Assembly: GCA_937901025.1 (NCBI GenBank)
Contig: CALCGR010000117.1
Span: 1 to 6,076 of the forward strand
From: an uncultured Bacteroidales bacterium
GTDB taxonomy: Bacteria > Bacteroidota > Bacteroidia > Bacteroidales > Paludibacteraceae
DNA length: 6,076 bases
Direction of reading: 5' to 3'
Part shown: positions 1 to 6,076 of the stretch, piece by piece
How the letters are laid out: each line of letters starts with the position of its first letter
How positions within the stretch are numbered: the stretch's first letter is position 1
Position numbers and translations under genes: made by a program
The notes under the pieces: generated by a model
Told to the model about the DNA's origin: nothing
The model's database searches: none
What the model saw: the letters and a program-made list of their open reading frames with translations, nothing else

Positions 1-2
1 TT

Positions 3-716
3 ATGGAAAAAGAAAATTTAGAGAAAAATTTCGAAGAAGTTCGTAATCAAGTTACGAGCAAGTTTCAACCCTACTCTCACTATCGTGAGTCGGCTTGGCA
101 ATCCTTGACGGGCCGTTGGAACGATGCTGCGCTGACGATGCTGATTGCTGTAGCATTGGTTTTGGCTATGTACATCATTCCCATTATCATCGCTGCTTGT
201 GGTCTTCCCGGTTTGGCTGCTGCTTTTTATAGCCTCGGCACCTTGGCTGCCGTGCTGTTGGCTGTTCCTGTACTGTGGTCGTTCTCGATTGCTCTGCTGA
301 ACATGGTTCGCGGTGAGAAAGCGGCATTCTTCAATGCTACCGTAGATGACTTCAAAGCCAACTACATGCGTACCGTTCCGACCGCTTTCGTGGTATCCCT
401 GATTACGATGGTTGCCAGTGCACTTACGTTGGGTATCGGTGGTGTTTATTTTGGTATCGCTTATTCGATGGTTCCCTTCCTCATGCACGACCATAAGGAT
501 CTGACCTTAATCGACGCGATGAAAGCCAGCCGCAACCTGATGGACGGTCACAAGATGGATCTGTTGATGCTCTTGATCACCTTCATCGGTTGGTTCATCT
601 TAGGCAGTATCACTTGCGGTATCGCTTACCTGTGGATTCAGCCCTATATCTACACCACCCTCGCTCATTTCTATGAGGAGATCAAAGCAGGTGTGAAGAT
701 TGAAGTTAAGAAGTAA
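3..716 (+). CDS. DUF975-family integral membrane protein, function unknown
   Basis: This 237-residue protein is predicted to sit in the cytoplasmic membrane; no biochemical role is established for the family, so none is assigned. A charged, soluble N-terminus (about residues 1-40, rich in Glu, Lys and Arg) is followed by hydrophobic stretches at about 42-67, 70-100, 122-161 and 187-220. The last two are long enough to be hairpins, giving four to six membrane passes. The DUF975 assignment rests on the C-terminal half: an A-x-K-A-S-x-x-L-M-x-G-H-K segment (about 172-184), then F-I-G-W, a T-C-G-I turn, a W-I-Q-P-Y segment and a terminal F-Y-E-E. There is no signal peptide or catalytic motif. The ATG at base 3 is a natural start because M-E-K-E-N looks like a true N-terminus, but only two upstream bases are visible, so a longer form cannot be excluded. 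The stop codon touches the polA start directly, suggesting co-transcription. Confidence 0.8.
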   Translation: MEKENLEKNFEEVRNQVTSKFQPYSHYRESAWQSLTGRWNDAALTMLIAVALVLAMYIIPIIIAACGLPGLAAAFYSLGTLAAVLLAVPVLWSFSIALLNMVRGEKAAFFNATVDDFKANYMRTVPTAFVVSLITMVASALTLGIGGVYFGIAYSMVPFLMHDHKDLTLIDAMKASRNLMDGHKMDLLMLLITFIGWFILGSITCGIAYLWIQPYIYTTLAHFYEEIKAGVKIEVKK

Positions 717-3038
717 ATGCTTAAGCGCCTTTTGCTCATCGATGCGTATGCGATGATCTATCGCGCCTACTACGCCTTTATTCGGGTTCCGCGAATGAAC
801 TCGAAGGGCATGAACACTTCCGCTATTTATGGGTTCGTGACGACACTGGAGGACCTTCTCAAACGTGTCAAACCGACCCATATAGCGGTGGGGTTCGACC
901 CGCAGGGTCCGACGTTCCGTCATGAGGCTTTTGCGGAGTATAAGGCGCAGCGGGAGGAGACACCCGAGGATATCCGACTCGCCGTTCCTATCATTCACAA
1001 CATCCTCGAAGCCATGAACATCCCCATCTTGGAGGTTAAGGGTTACGAGGCGGATGATGTGATTGGTACGATGGCCGGTATCGCTGAGCGGGAGGGGTTT
1101 GAAGTGTTTATGGCCACCCCCGACAAGGACTATGGTCAGTTGGTGACGGAGAATATCCACATCTACCGTCCCCGCCATACGGGCGGGTTCGAGCAGATGG
1201 GTCCCGCCGAGGTGTGTGCTAAATACGGTATTAAGAATACCGAACAAGTCATTGACCTATTAGGTCTGATGGGCGATGCGAGCGATAATATCCCCGGTTG
1301 CAAGGGGGTAGGCGAGAAGACCGCCGCCGGACTGCTGCAGCAGTTTGGTAGTATCGAGAATATGCTTGCCCATACGGATGAACTGAAAGGGGCGCTGAAG
1401 GAGAAAGTGGAGAGTCAGGCGGAGCAGATCCGTTTCTCCCGGTTCCTGGCGACCATCAAAACCGATGTCCCGGTGGAGTGTAGCGTGGAGCGTTTAGCGT
1501 TGAGAGAACGCGACCGGGGCAAACTGGTGTCTATCTATCAAGAGCTGGAGTTTAACTCGCTCATCGAGAAATCCGGACAGTCCGGCGTATCCGGAACTGC
1601 CGGTTCCTCTAAACTCTCAACTCTCAACTCTAAACTCAAAAAGCCCGAGGCTACCCTCGACCTTTTTGCCGAACCGGAGGAACCGGCCGTTCCGTTACTC
1701 AGTCCCGAGGAGGAGAAGAAAGCGCGTCTGTGTGCGTACCTGCTCAATCCGGAGGTGAGTTTTAATCCCAACAAGGAACCCGACTGGGAGGCACTGAAAA
1801 AAGACGAGGCGCTATGGACGATGTTTAACGAAGTGGAATGGCCCTTGGTGCCGGTGCTCAAAGAGATGGAGCAGGCGGGGGTACGTTTCGACTTAGGCAT
1901 CCTAAGGCAGGCGGAAACCGAACTGACACAGGAGGCGCAAGCCTTAGAGAAAGAGATCTATACCTTGGCGGGCAAGGAGTTTAATATCAACTCCCCCAAA
2001 CAAGTCGGAGACATCCTCTTTGAGGACCTGCGACTGGACCCCACCGCCAAGAAATCCGGTAAGGGTGCCTATTCGACCTCGGAAGAGGTGCTGCTGGGCA
2101 TCAGGGATAAGCACCCGATTGTGGGTAAGATCCTGGATTACCGCGAACTGAAAAAACTGGTATCGACTTATATCACCGCGTTGCCGGGGTATATCAACCC
2201 CAAGACCGGTAAGATTCATACAACTTATAACCAAACGGTGACGGCGACGGGACGTCTGTCCTCGTCGAACCCGAACCTGCAGAACCTGCCCATCCGTTCG
2301 GAGCGGGGTCAACTCATCCGTAAGGCGGTCATCCCCGATGAGGGGTGCCGGTTTATGAGTGCCGACTACTCGCAGATTGAACTCAGGCTCCTGGCGCATT
2401 TCTCGCAAGACGAGCATCTGCTCGCCGCTTTCCGCGAAGGGCAGGATGTCCATGCCGCTACGGCAGCGAAGATCTTTAAAGTGCCGTTGGACCAGGTGAC
2501 CAAGGAACAGCGCCGTAGAGCCAAGACCGCTAATTTCGGTATCATCTACGGTATCTCCGCCTTCGGCCTCGCCCAACAACTCGACTGTCCGCGCAAGGAT
2601 GCCAAGCAGTTGATTGACGATTATTTTAGCGCTTTCCCGCAGGTGATAGCGTTTATTGAGAAACAGAAACAGTTTGCGCGCGACCACGGGTATGTAGAGA
2701 CCCTGTTCGGCCGCAAGCGTTACCTGCCCGATATCCATAGTCAGAACTCCGTCGTTCGCTCGTTTGCGGAGCGCAATGCGGTCAATGCCCCCATCCAGGG
2801 TACGGCAGCGGATATCATTAAGATGGCGATGATCGGTATCGCCAAACAAATCAAAGACCACGGTTGGAAGACGCAGATGATTATGCAGGTGCATGACGAA
2901 CTGAACTTCAACGTACCCGTAGCGGAAGTGGAGGAGGTGAGAAAGATGGTGGTAAACGAGATGGAGAACGTCGTTCACCTCTCCGTACCGCTCATTGCCG
3001 ATTGCGGGGTAGGCGCCAACTGGCTCGAGGCACATTAA
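717..3038 (+). CDS. polA: DNA polymerase I lacking most of the 3'-5' exonuclease domain
   Basis: Family A DNA polymerase that fills gaps in excision repair and removes RNA primers from Okazaki fragments. The 773 residues read as a 5'-nuclease (about 1-283), a short linker (284-365) and a Klenow-type polymerase (about 366-773). The acidic metal ligands of the nuclease are all present: D9, D61, E111, D113, D114, D136, D138, D187 and D190, with a helix-hairpin-helix segment near 190-205. In the polymerase, motif A has D550 in D-Y-S-Q-I-E-L-R, the O-helix has R599, K603, F607 and Y611, and motif C has D727-E728 in V-H-D-E. Phe at 607 is the E. coli-type residue that discriminates against dideoxynucleotides. 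The proofreading domain is nearly gone. A remnant A-Y-L-L-N-P (340-345) recalls the E. coli exo II region, but Lys335 falls where the catalytic Asp424 should be, and no exo I or exo III motif remains. Inference: active 5'-nuclease and polymerase, no proofreading. The start abuts the previous stop (TAAATG). Confidence 0.97.
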   Translation: MLKRLLLIDAYAMIYRAYYAFIRVPRMNSKGMNTSAIYGFVTTLEDLLKRVKPTHIAVGFDPQGPTFRHEAFAEYKAQREETPEDIRLAVPIIHNILEAMNIPILEVKGYEADDVIGTMAGIAEREGFEVFMATPDKDYGQLVTENIHIYRPRHTGGFEQMGPAEVCAKYGIKNTEQVIDLLGLMGDASDNIPGCKGVGEKTAAGLLQQFGSIENMLAHTDELKGALKEKVESQAEQIRFSRFLATIKTDVPVECSVERLALRERDRGKLVSIYQELEFNSLIEKSGQSGVSGTAGSSKLSTLNSKLKKPEATLDLFAEPEEPAVPLLSPEEEKKARLCAYLLNPEVSFNPNKEPDWEALKKDEALWTMFNEVEWPLVPVLKEMEQAGVRFDLGILRQAETELTQEAQALEKEIYTLAGKEFNINSPKQVGDILFEDLRLDPTAKKSGKGAYSTSEEVLLGIRDKHPIVGKILDYRELKKLVSTYITALPGYINPKTGKIHTTYNQTVTATGRLSSSNPNLQNLPIRSERGQLIRKAVIPDEGCRFMSADYSQIELRLLAHFSQDEHLLAAFREGQDVHAATAAKIFKVPLDQVTKEQRRRAKTANFGIIYGISAFGLAQQLDCPRKDAKQLIDDYFSAFPQVIAFIEKQKQFARDHGYVETLFGRKRYLPDIHSQNSVVRSFAERNAVNAPIQGTAADIIKMAMIGIAKQIKDHGWKTQMIMQVHDELNFNVPVAEVEEVRKMVVNEMENVVHLSVPLIADCGVGANWLEAH
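1572..1607 (+). repeat. Four 9-base tandem units in polA (Ser/Ala-Gly-x)
   Basis: Four consecutive 9-base units, TCCGGACAG, TCCGGCGTA, TCCGGAACT and GCCGGTTCC, share a CCGG core at exact 9-base spacing. They encode the tripeptides SGQ, SGV, SGT and AGS, a flexible hydrophilic linker. Nine is a multiple of three, so changes in copy number would keep the frame. The last four bases of each unit differ, so this is either an old degenerate repeat or a tripeptide pattern kept by selection. Confidence 0.65.
1607..1641 (+). repeat. Five 7-base tandem units (CTCT[A/C]AA) in polA
   Basis: Five consecutive 7-base units can be read: CTCTAAA, CTCTCAA, CTCTCAA, CTCTAAA and CTCAAAA. The run encodes the Ser/Lys/Leu/Thr/Asn stretch at residues 298-308. 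Because 7 is not a multiple of 3, successive units are read in different phases, and loss or gain of one unit would shift the polA frame. The low-complexity, C/T- and A-rich composition differs sharply from the surrounding coding sequence. It directly adjoins the 9-base repeat and lies where the proofreading domain is missing. Confidence 0.8.
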
Positions 3039-4273
3039 TGGAAATGCTGAATGCTATATTAGTCGGTCTGATCACTCCGACCCAACCGGAGGAGAAGACG
3101 CAGGAGTATCTGGATGAACTCGCTTTTTTGGCGGATACGAATCATATCGTACCGCTCAAGCGGTTCGTACAGCGTATCCCGCAACCGGATACGAACACGT
3201 ATGTGGGGAGCGGTAAACTGGAGGAGATACGGCAATATATCATCACGCATCAATCGGACGAGGACAAGGCGGTGGATGTGGTCATCTTTGATGACGAACT
3301 CAGTCCGCGACAGATACGCAATATCGAACGCGACCTCAACTGGCGCGATAACCCGAAGCAGCGGCGCGAGGTGAGGGTGATGGACCGCACGATCCTTATC
3401 TTAGAGATTTTCTTACAGCGGGCGCAGACCTCCTATGCCAAGACGCAAGTGGAGATGGCGCACCTGCAATATATGTTACCTCGCTTGACGAGGATGTGGA
3501 GTCACCTCGACCGTCAGCGCGGGGGTGGCGGCACGAACCGCGGAACGGGTGAGACGCAGATAGAGGCGGATAGACGAATCATCGGTCAGCGTATCGCGCT
3601 ACTCAGGGAGGAACTGAAACGCATTGACCGCCAGATGGCCACGCAGCGGCAGCACCGCGGAAAGATGGTGCGCGTAGCGCTCGTCGGCTATACAAACGTA
3701 GGCAAGTCCACGCTGATGAACCTGCTGAGTAAGTCGGAGGTGTTCGCGGAGAATAAACTGTTCGCTACGCTCGATACGACGGTGAGAAAAGTGACGATAG
3801 AGAACCTGCCGTTTTTGCTCAGTGATACGGTAGGGTTTATCCGCAAACTGCCCCACCACCTGGTGGAGTCGTTTAAGTCGACGCTGGACGAGGTACGCGA
3901 AGCCGACCTGCTGATGCATATCGTGGATATCTCCCATCCGAACTTCGAGGAGCAGTACGAGGTAGTGCAACAGACCATAGCGGATTTAGGGGTTAATCAG
4001 TTGCCTACGATCGTGGTGTTTAACAAGACGGATGCGTTTACGTATACGCCCAAAGAAGAGGACGACTTGACGCCCGTACGCAGAGAGAATATCTCATTAG
4101 AGGACCTGAAAAAAACGTGGATGGCGAAGATGAGCAATGACTGTATCTTTATCTCTGCCAAGAACAAAGACAATATCGATGCGCTGAAGGAATTGATGTA
4201 CGAACGCATTAAAGAAATCCATATCCAGCGTTATCCCTATAATGACTTTTTATTCCAAAAATACGAAGAATAA
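3038..4273 (+). CDS. hflX: GTPase HflX (ribosome-associated, stress rescue)
   Basis: A 411-residue translation-factor-class GTPase, close to the E. coli length of 426. HflX family members bind the 50S subunit or 70S ribosome and split stalled ribosomes during heat stress; this role is taken from the family. The N-terminal HflX domain carries Y-V-G-S-G-K-L-E-E (about 55-63) and a long helical region, followed by a Gly-rich loop ending in R-G-T-G-E-T-Q-I-E (168-176). The G domain has G1 G-Y-T-N-V-G-K-S-T (217-225), G2 around T-L-D-T-T (244-248), G3 D-T-V-G-F (263-267), G4 N-K-T-D (329-332) and G5 S-A-K (373-375). The ATG at 3038 overlaps the polA stop by one base (TAATG), with GAGG at 3027-3030 as a weak possible ribosome site. 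An in-frame ATG at 3044 is an alternative. The C-terminus ending Y-P-Y-N-D-F-L-F is typical of Bacteroidales HflX as I recall it. No hfq, hflK or hflC lies nearby. Confidence 0.96.
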   Translation: MEMLNAILVGLITPTQPEEKTQEYLDELAFLADTNHIVPLKRFVQRIPQPDTNTYVGSGKLEEIRQYIITHQSDEDKAVDVVIFDDELSPRQIRNIERDLNWRDNPKQRREVRVMDRTILILEIFLQRAQTSYAKTQVEMAHLQYMLPRLTRMWSHLDRQRGGGGTNRGTGETQIEADRRIIGQRIALLREELKRIDRQMATQRQHRGKMVRVALVGYTNVGKSTLMNLLSKSEVFAENKLFATLDTTVRKVTIENLPFLLSDTVGFIRKLPHHLVESFKSTLDEVREADLLMHIVDISHPNFEEQYEVVQQTIADLGVNQLPTIVVFNKTDAFTYTPKEEDDLTPVRRENISLEDLKKTWMAKMSNDCIFISAKNKDNIDALKELMYERIKEIHIQRYPYNDFLFQKYEE

Positions 4274-4292
4274 TTTTTTAAAAATATCTATT
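4274..4292 (+). promoter_or_regulatory. A/T-rich leader before the mutase gene
   Basis: The only intergenic gap between genes in the window is 19 bases with a single G or C, made of a T6 run, an A5 run and TATCTATT directly before the ATG. There is no Shine-Dalgarno-like purine site. An unstructured A/T-rich leader is the usual initiation context in Bacteroidota, which rarely rely on Shine-Dalgarno pairing. I see no convincing TAnnTTTG -7 element, so a promoter here is not supported. The T-run lacks a preceding GC hairpin, so it is not a typical intrinsic terminator. Confidence 0.4.
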
Positions 4293-6074
4293 ATGAAAGA
4301 CGAATTACAAGAAGTGATGGCCCGTGCCCAAGAGTGGTTGGACGGCAATTATGATGCGCAAACAAAAGCGGAAGTGAAAGCAATGATGGAAGCGGAAGAC
4401 AAGACGCTGCTCATTGATAGTTTTTATCGTACGTTGGAGTTCGGTACCGGTGGCCTGCGTGGTGTGATGGGCCCCGGTTGCAACCGAATGAACAAGTACA
4501 TCGTAGCGCAAGCTACCCAAGGGTATGCCAACTACCTGAATAAAGTAGCCAAAGAGGGCGGGTTCAAGTCGATTAAGAAAGGCGAACAAGTCTCCGTCAT
4601 CGTCGGTCACGACTGCCGTAACAACGGTCGGATGTTTGCCGAGACGGTAGCGGATGTGTTCTCGGCCAACGGCATCAAGGTGTACCTGTTCGAGAGCCTG
4701 CGTCCGACACCGGAGGTTAGTTTTGCTATCCGTCACCTCCACTGCCAAGGCGGTGTGAACGTGACCGCATCGCACAACCCCAAGGAGTATAACGGCTACA
4801 AGGCCTATTGGGAGGACGGTTCGCAAGTGCTCCAACCGCATGACCAGGGTATCATCGACGAGGTGAATAAGGTGAAGATGGAGGATGTTCAATGGACGGG
4901 CAACAAGGACCTGATTCAAATCATCGGCGGGGAGATGGATTATGACTATATGATGGCGGTGAAGTCGGTGATGATTGACCAACAGACCATCCTCAACCAG
5001 AAGGACCTTAATATCGTTTATACCCCGCTGCACGGAACGGGTCGTCAGATCATCCCGATGTGCCTGCGTTCGTGGGGATTTGAGAATATCCACGTAGTGC
5101 CGGAGCAGATGGTGATTGACGGAAACTTCCCGACGGTGGTTAGTCCTAATCCCGAGAACTCCGAGGCGATGACGATGGGAATGAACCTCGGCACCAAACT
5201 CGGAGCGGACTTAGTGATCGCTTCCGATCCCGATGCCGACCGCTTGGCTATCGTTTGCCGCAACGACAAGAACGAGTGGGTTATCATCAACGGGAACCAA
5301 ACCTGCATGATGTTCTGCTATTACATCATCAATAACATGAAACGCCTCAATAAGTTGACCTCCGACATGTACCTCGTCAAGACGATTGTCACTTCCGAAC
5401 TCATCCGAAAGATCGCCGACCGCCAAGGCGTTACGTTGACCGACGAATATACGGGCTTCAAATGGATTGCCAATCGCGTGCGCATGTGGGAGGGCGAGCG
5501 TAAATATATAGGTGGTGGCGAAGAGAGCTTCGGTTTTATGGCTTACGACGCCGTACGCGACAAGTGTTCGCCTTCGGCGATCTGCCTTATCTGCGAGATT
5601 GCCGCTTATGCGAAAGACCATGGTATGTCGCTGTATGAGTACCTGATGAATATCTATATGGAGTACGGCTTCCAACGCGAGAGTACGATTAACATCGTTC
5701 GTCCGGGTAAGTCGGGTGCGGAGGAGATTAAACAGATGATGGTCAACTACCGCGAGCATCCGATTACGGAGATCGCCGGCGAGAAAGTCATCAAGACCAA
5801 AGACTTCCAACTCAGCAAGGAGCGCGAACTCGTCAATGGTCAATGGGTGGAGAAGGATATCCACATGGCTTTGGAGGCTAAGTCGAACGTACTGCAATAC
5901 TTCACCGAAGGCGGTTTGAAGGTCAGCGTTCGTCCCTCGGGTACGGAGCCTAAGATTAAGTTCTACTTCGAGATTCCGGCTGAAATGAAATCGGTGAAGG
6001 ACTACGCTGCGGCTACCGATGCTGCCGAAGCCCGCGTTCCCGCCATCCGTAAGAGTTTAGGAATAGCGGAATAA
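4293..6074 (+). CDS. pgcA: Phosphoglucomutase/phosphomannomutase (phospho-sugar mutase)
   Basis: A 593-residue cytosolic alpha-D-phosphohexomutase, which moves phosphate between C1 and C6 of glucose (or mannose) via a bisphosphate intermediate. It thereby links glycolysis to nucleotide-sugar, polysaccharide and envelope synthesis. Four motifs mark the four domains: an N-terminal F-G-T-G-G-L-R-G (50-57); the catalytic phosphoserine S160 in T-A-S-H-N-P; the Mg-binding loop D312-P-D314-A-D316-R; the sugar-binding loop G-G-G-E-E-S-F-G-F (407-415); and the phosphate-binding loop R-P-S-G-T-E-P-K (547-554). The length and N-terminus match the long class typified by B. subtilis PgcA (about 580 residues) rather than the roughly 460-residue ManB/AlgC class; the symbol is given on that basis, and glucose versus mannose preference cannot be read from sequence. 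The ATG at 4293 is chosen over an in-frame ATG at 4242, which lies inside hflX and would add 17 residues of A/T-rich translation. The gene is complete; a promoter or terminator beyond it is out of view. Confidence 0.95.
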   Translation: MKDELQEVMARAQEWLDGNYDAQTKAEVKAMMEAEDKTLLIDSFYRTLEFGTGGLRGVMGPGCNRMNKYIVAQATQGYANYLNKVAKEGGFKSIKKGEQVSVIVGHDCRNNGRMFAETVADVFSANGIKVYLFESLRPTPEVSFAIRHLHCQGGVNVTASHNPKEYNGYKAYWEDGSQVLQPHDQGIIDEVNKVKMEDVQWTGNKDLIQIIGGEMDYDYMMAVKSVMIDQQTILNQKDLNIVYTPLHGTGRQIIPMCLRSWGFENIHVVPEQMVIDGNFPTVVSPNPENSEAMTMGMNLGTKLGADLVIASDPDADRLAIVCRNDKNEWVIINGNQTCMMFCYYIINNMKRLNKLTSDMYLVKTIVTSELIRKIADRQGVTLTDEYTGFKWIANRVRMWEGERKYIGGGEESFGFMAYDAVRDKCSPSAICLICEIAAYAKDHGMSLYEYLMNIYMEYGFQRESTINIVRPGKSGAEEIKQMMVNYREHPITEIAGEKVIKTKDFQLSKERELVNGQWVEKDIHMALEAKSNVLQYFTEGGLKVSVRPSGTEPKIKFYFEIPAEMKSVKDYAAATDAAEARVPAIRKSLGIAE

Positions 6075-6076
6075 GT

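Larger units (their letters stand above)
1572..1811 (+). other. Linker replacing the PolA 3'-5' exonuclease domain
   Basis: This segment encodes residues 286-365 of PolA. In E. coli PolA the same interval, between the end of the 5'-nuclease and the first polymerase helix, is about 200 residues long and folds as the proofreading exonuclease. Here it is about 80 residues. It starts with a Ser/Gly-rich stretch and a Lys/Leu/Ser-rich stretch (286-309), both encoded by tandem repeats, then an acidic, proline-rich piece (310-333), then a vestige of the exonuclease fold (about 334-345). The polymerase resumes at L-W-T-M-F-N-E-V-E-W-P-L (366-377), which aligns with the start of the Taq and E. coli polymerase domains. 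Domain edges are judged by eye from remembered family sequences. Confidence 0.8.

Noticed and set aside
600..1247. 215-codon minus-strand frame spanning the membrane-protein/polA junction
   Set aside because: It is antisense to two well-supported genes and its translation has no recognisable domain.
1572..1641. Possible CRISPR-like or mobile-element origin of the repeats in polA
   Set aside because: Units are 7 or 9 bases with no spacers, no terminal inverted repeats and no transposase nearby; they are simple tandem repeats within an open frame.
1944..3035. 363-codon open frame on the minus strand across the polymerase domain of polA
   Set aside because: It lies wholly antisense to a clearly conserved gene, its translation shows no recognisable domain, and long antisense frames arise readily opposite such codon usage.
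3002..3037. Upstream TTG start for hflX inside the end of polA
   Set aside because: It would add 12 Arg/Gly-rich residues translated from polA codons; the ATG at 3038 gives a normal HflX N-terminus and the common TAATG overlap.
4274..4280. T-run after the hflX stop as an intrinsic terminator
   Set aside because: No GC-rich hairpin precedes the T-run, and the next gene begins 19 bases after the stop.
4242..4292. Upstream in-frame ATG for the mutase at 4242
   Set aside because: It lies within hflX and adds 17 residues with no family counterpart; the ATG at 4293 gives the expected N-terminus.
4305..5897. Two minus-strand open frames (4305-5093 and 5211-5897) opposite the mutase gene
   Set aside because: Both are shadows of the mutase codons, rich in His, Val, Arg and Leu without any family motif.

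Overview
The window reads as chromosomal housekeeping DNA from a member of Bacteroidota, most likely order Bacteroidales. The main reason is the HflX protein, whose GTPase core and C-terminal tail look like Bacteroidales HflX as I remember it. The near absence of clear Shine-Dalgarno sites and an A/T-rich leader before the last gene also fit. Base composition is roughly balanced, and I see no mobile element, tRNA, rRNA or CRISPR array.

Layout: four genes, all on the + strand, fill almost every base. They are (1) a DUF975-type integral membrane protein at 3-716, (2) polA, DNA polymerase I, at 717-3038, (3) hflX, the ribosome-associated GTPase, at 3038-4273, and (4) a long phosphoglucomutase/phosphomannomutase at 4293-6074. 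The first three are packed with no gap: stop and start abut at TAAATG (714-719) and overlap at TAATG (3036-3040). This suggests one transcript with translational coupling. Only 19 very A/T-rich bases separate hflX from the mutase gene. There is no stretch over 300 bases without a gene, and the window ends 2 bases after the last stop codon.

Functionally the genes cover DNA repair and Okazaki-fragment processing (PolA), ribosome rescue under stress (HflX), interconversion of hexose 1- and 6-phosphates (mutase), and an uncharacterised membrane protein. No single pathway links them, so the arrangement looks like a housekeeping operon rather than a dedicated system.

The unusual part is inside polA. 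The 5'-nuclease and polymerase domains are complete in all key residues, but the 3'-5' proofreading domain between them is almost entirely missing, giving 773 residues against about 930 in E. coli. In its place is a short linker whose DNA is made of two adjoining tandem repeats: four 9-base units (1572-1607) followed by five 7-base units (1607-1641). Gain or loss of one 7-base unit would shift the frame and stop translation at 1756-1758 or 1763-1765, releasing only the 5'-nuclease part. I did not find evidence for a wholly new biological system.
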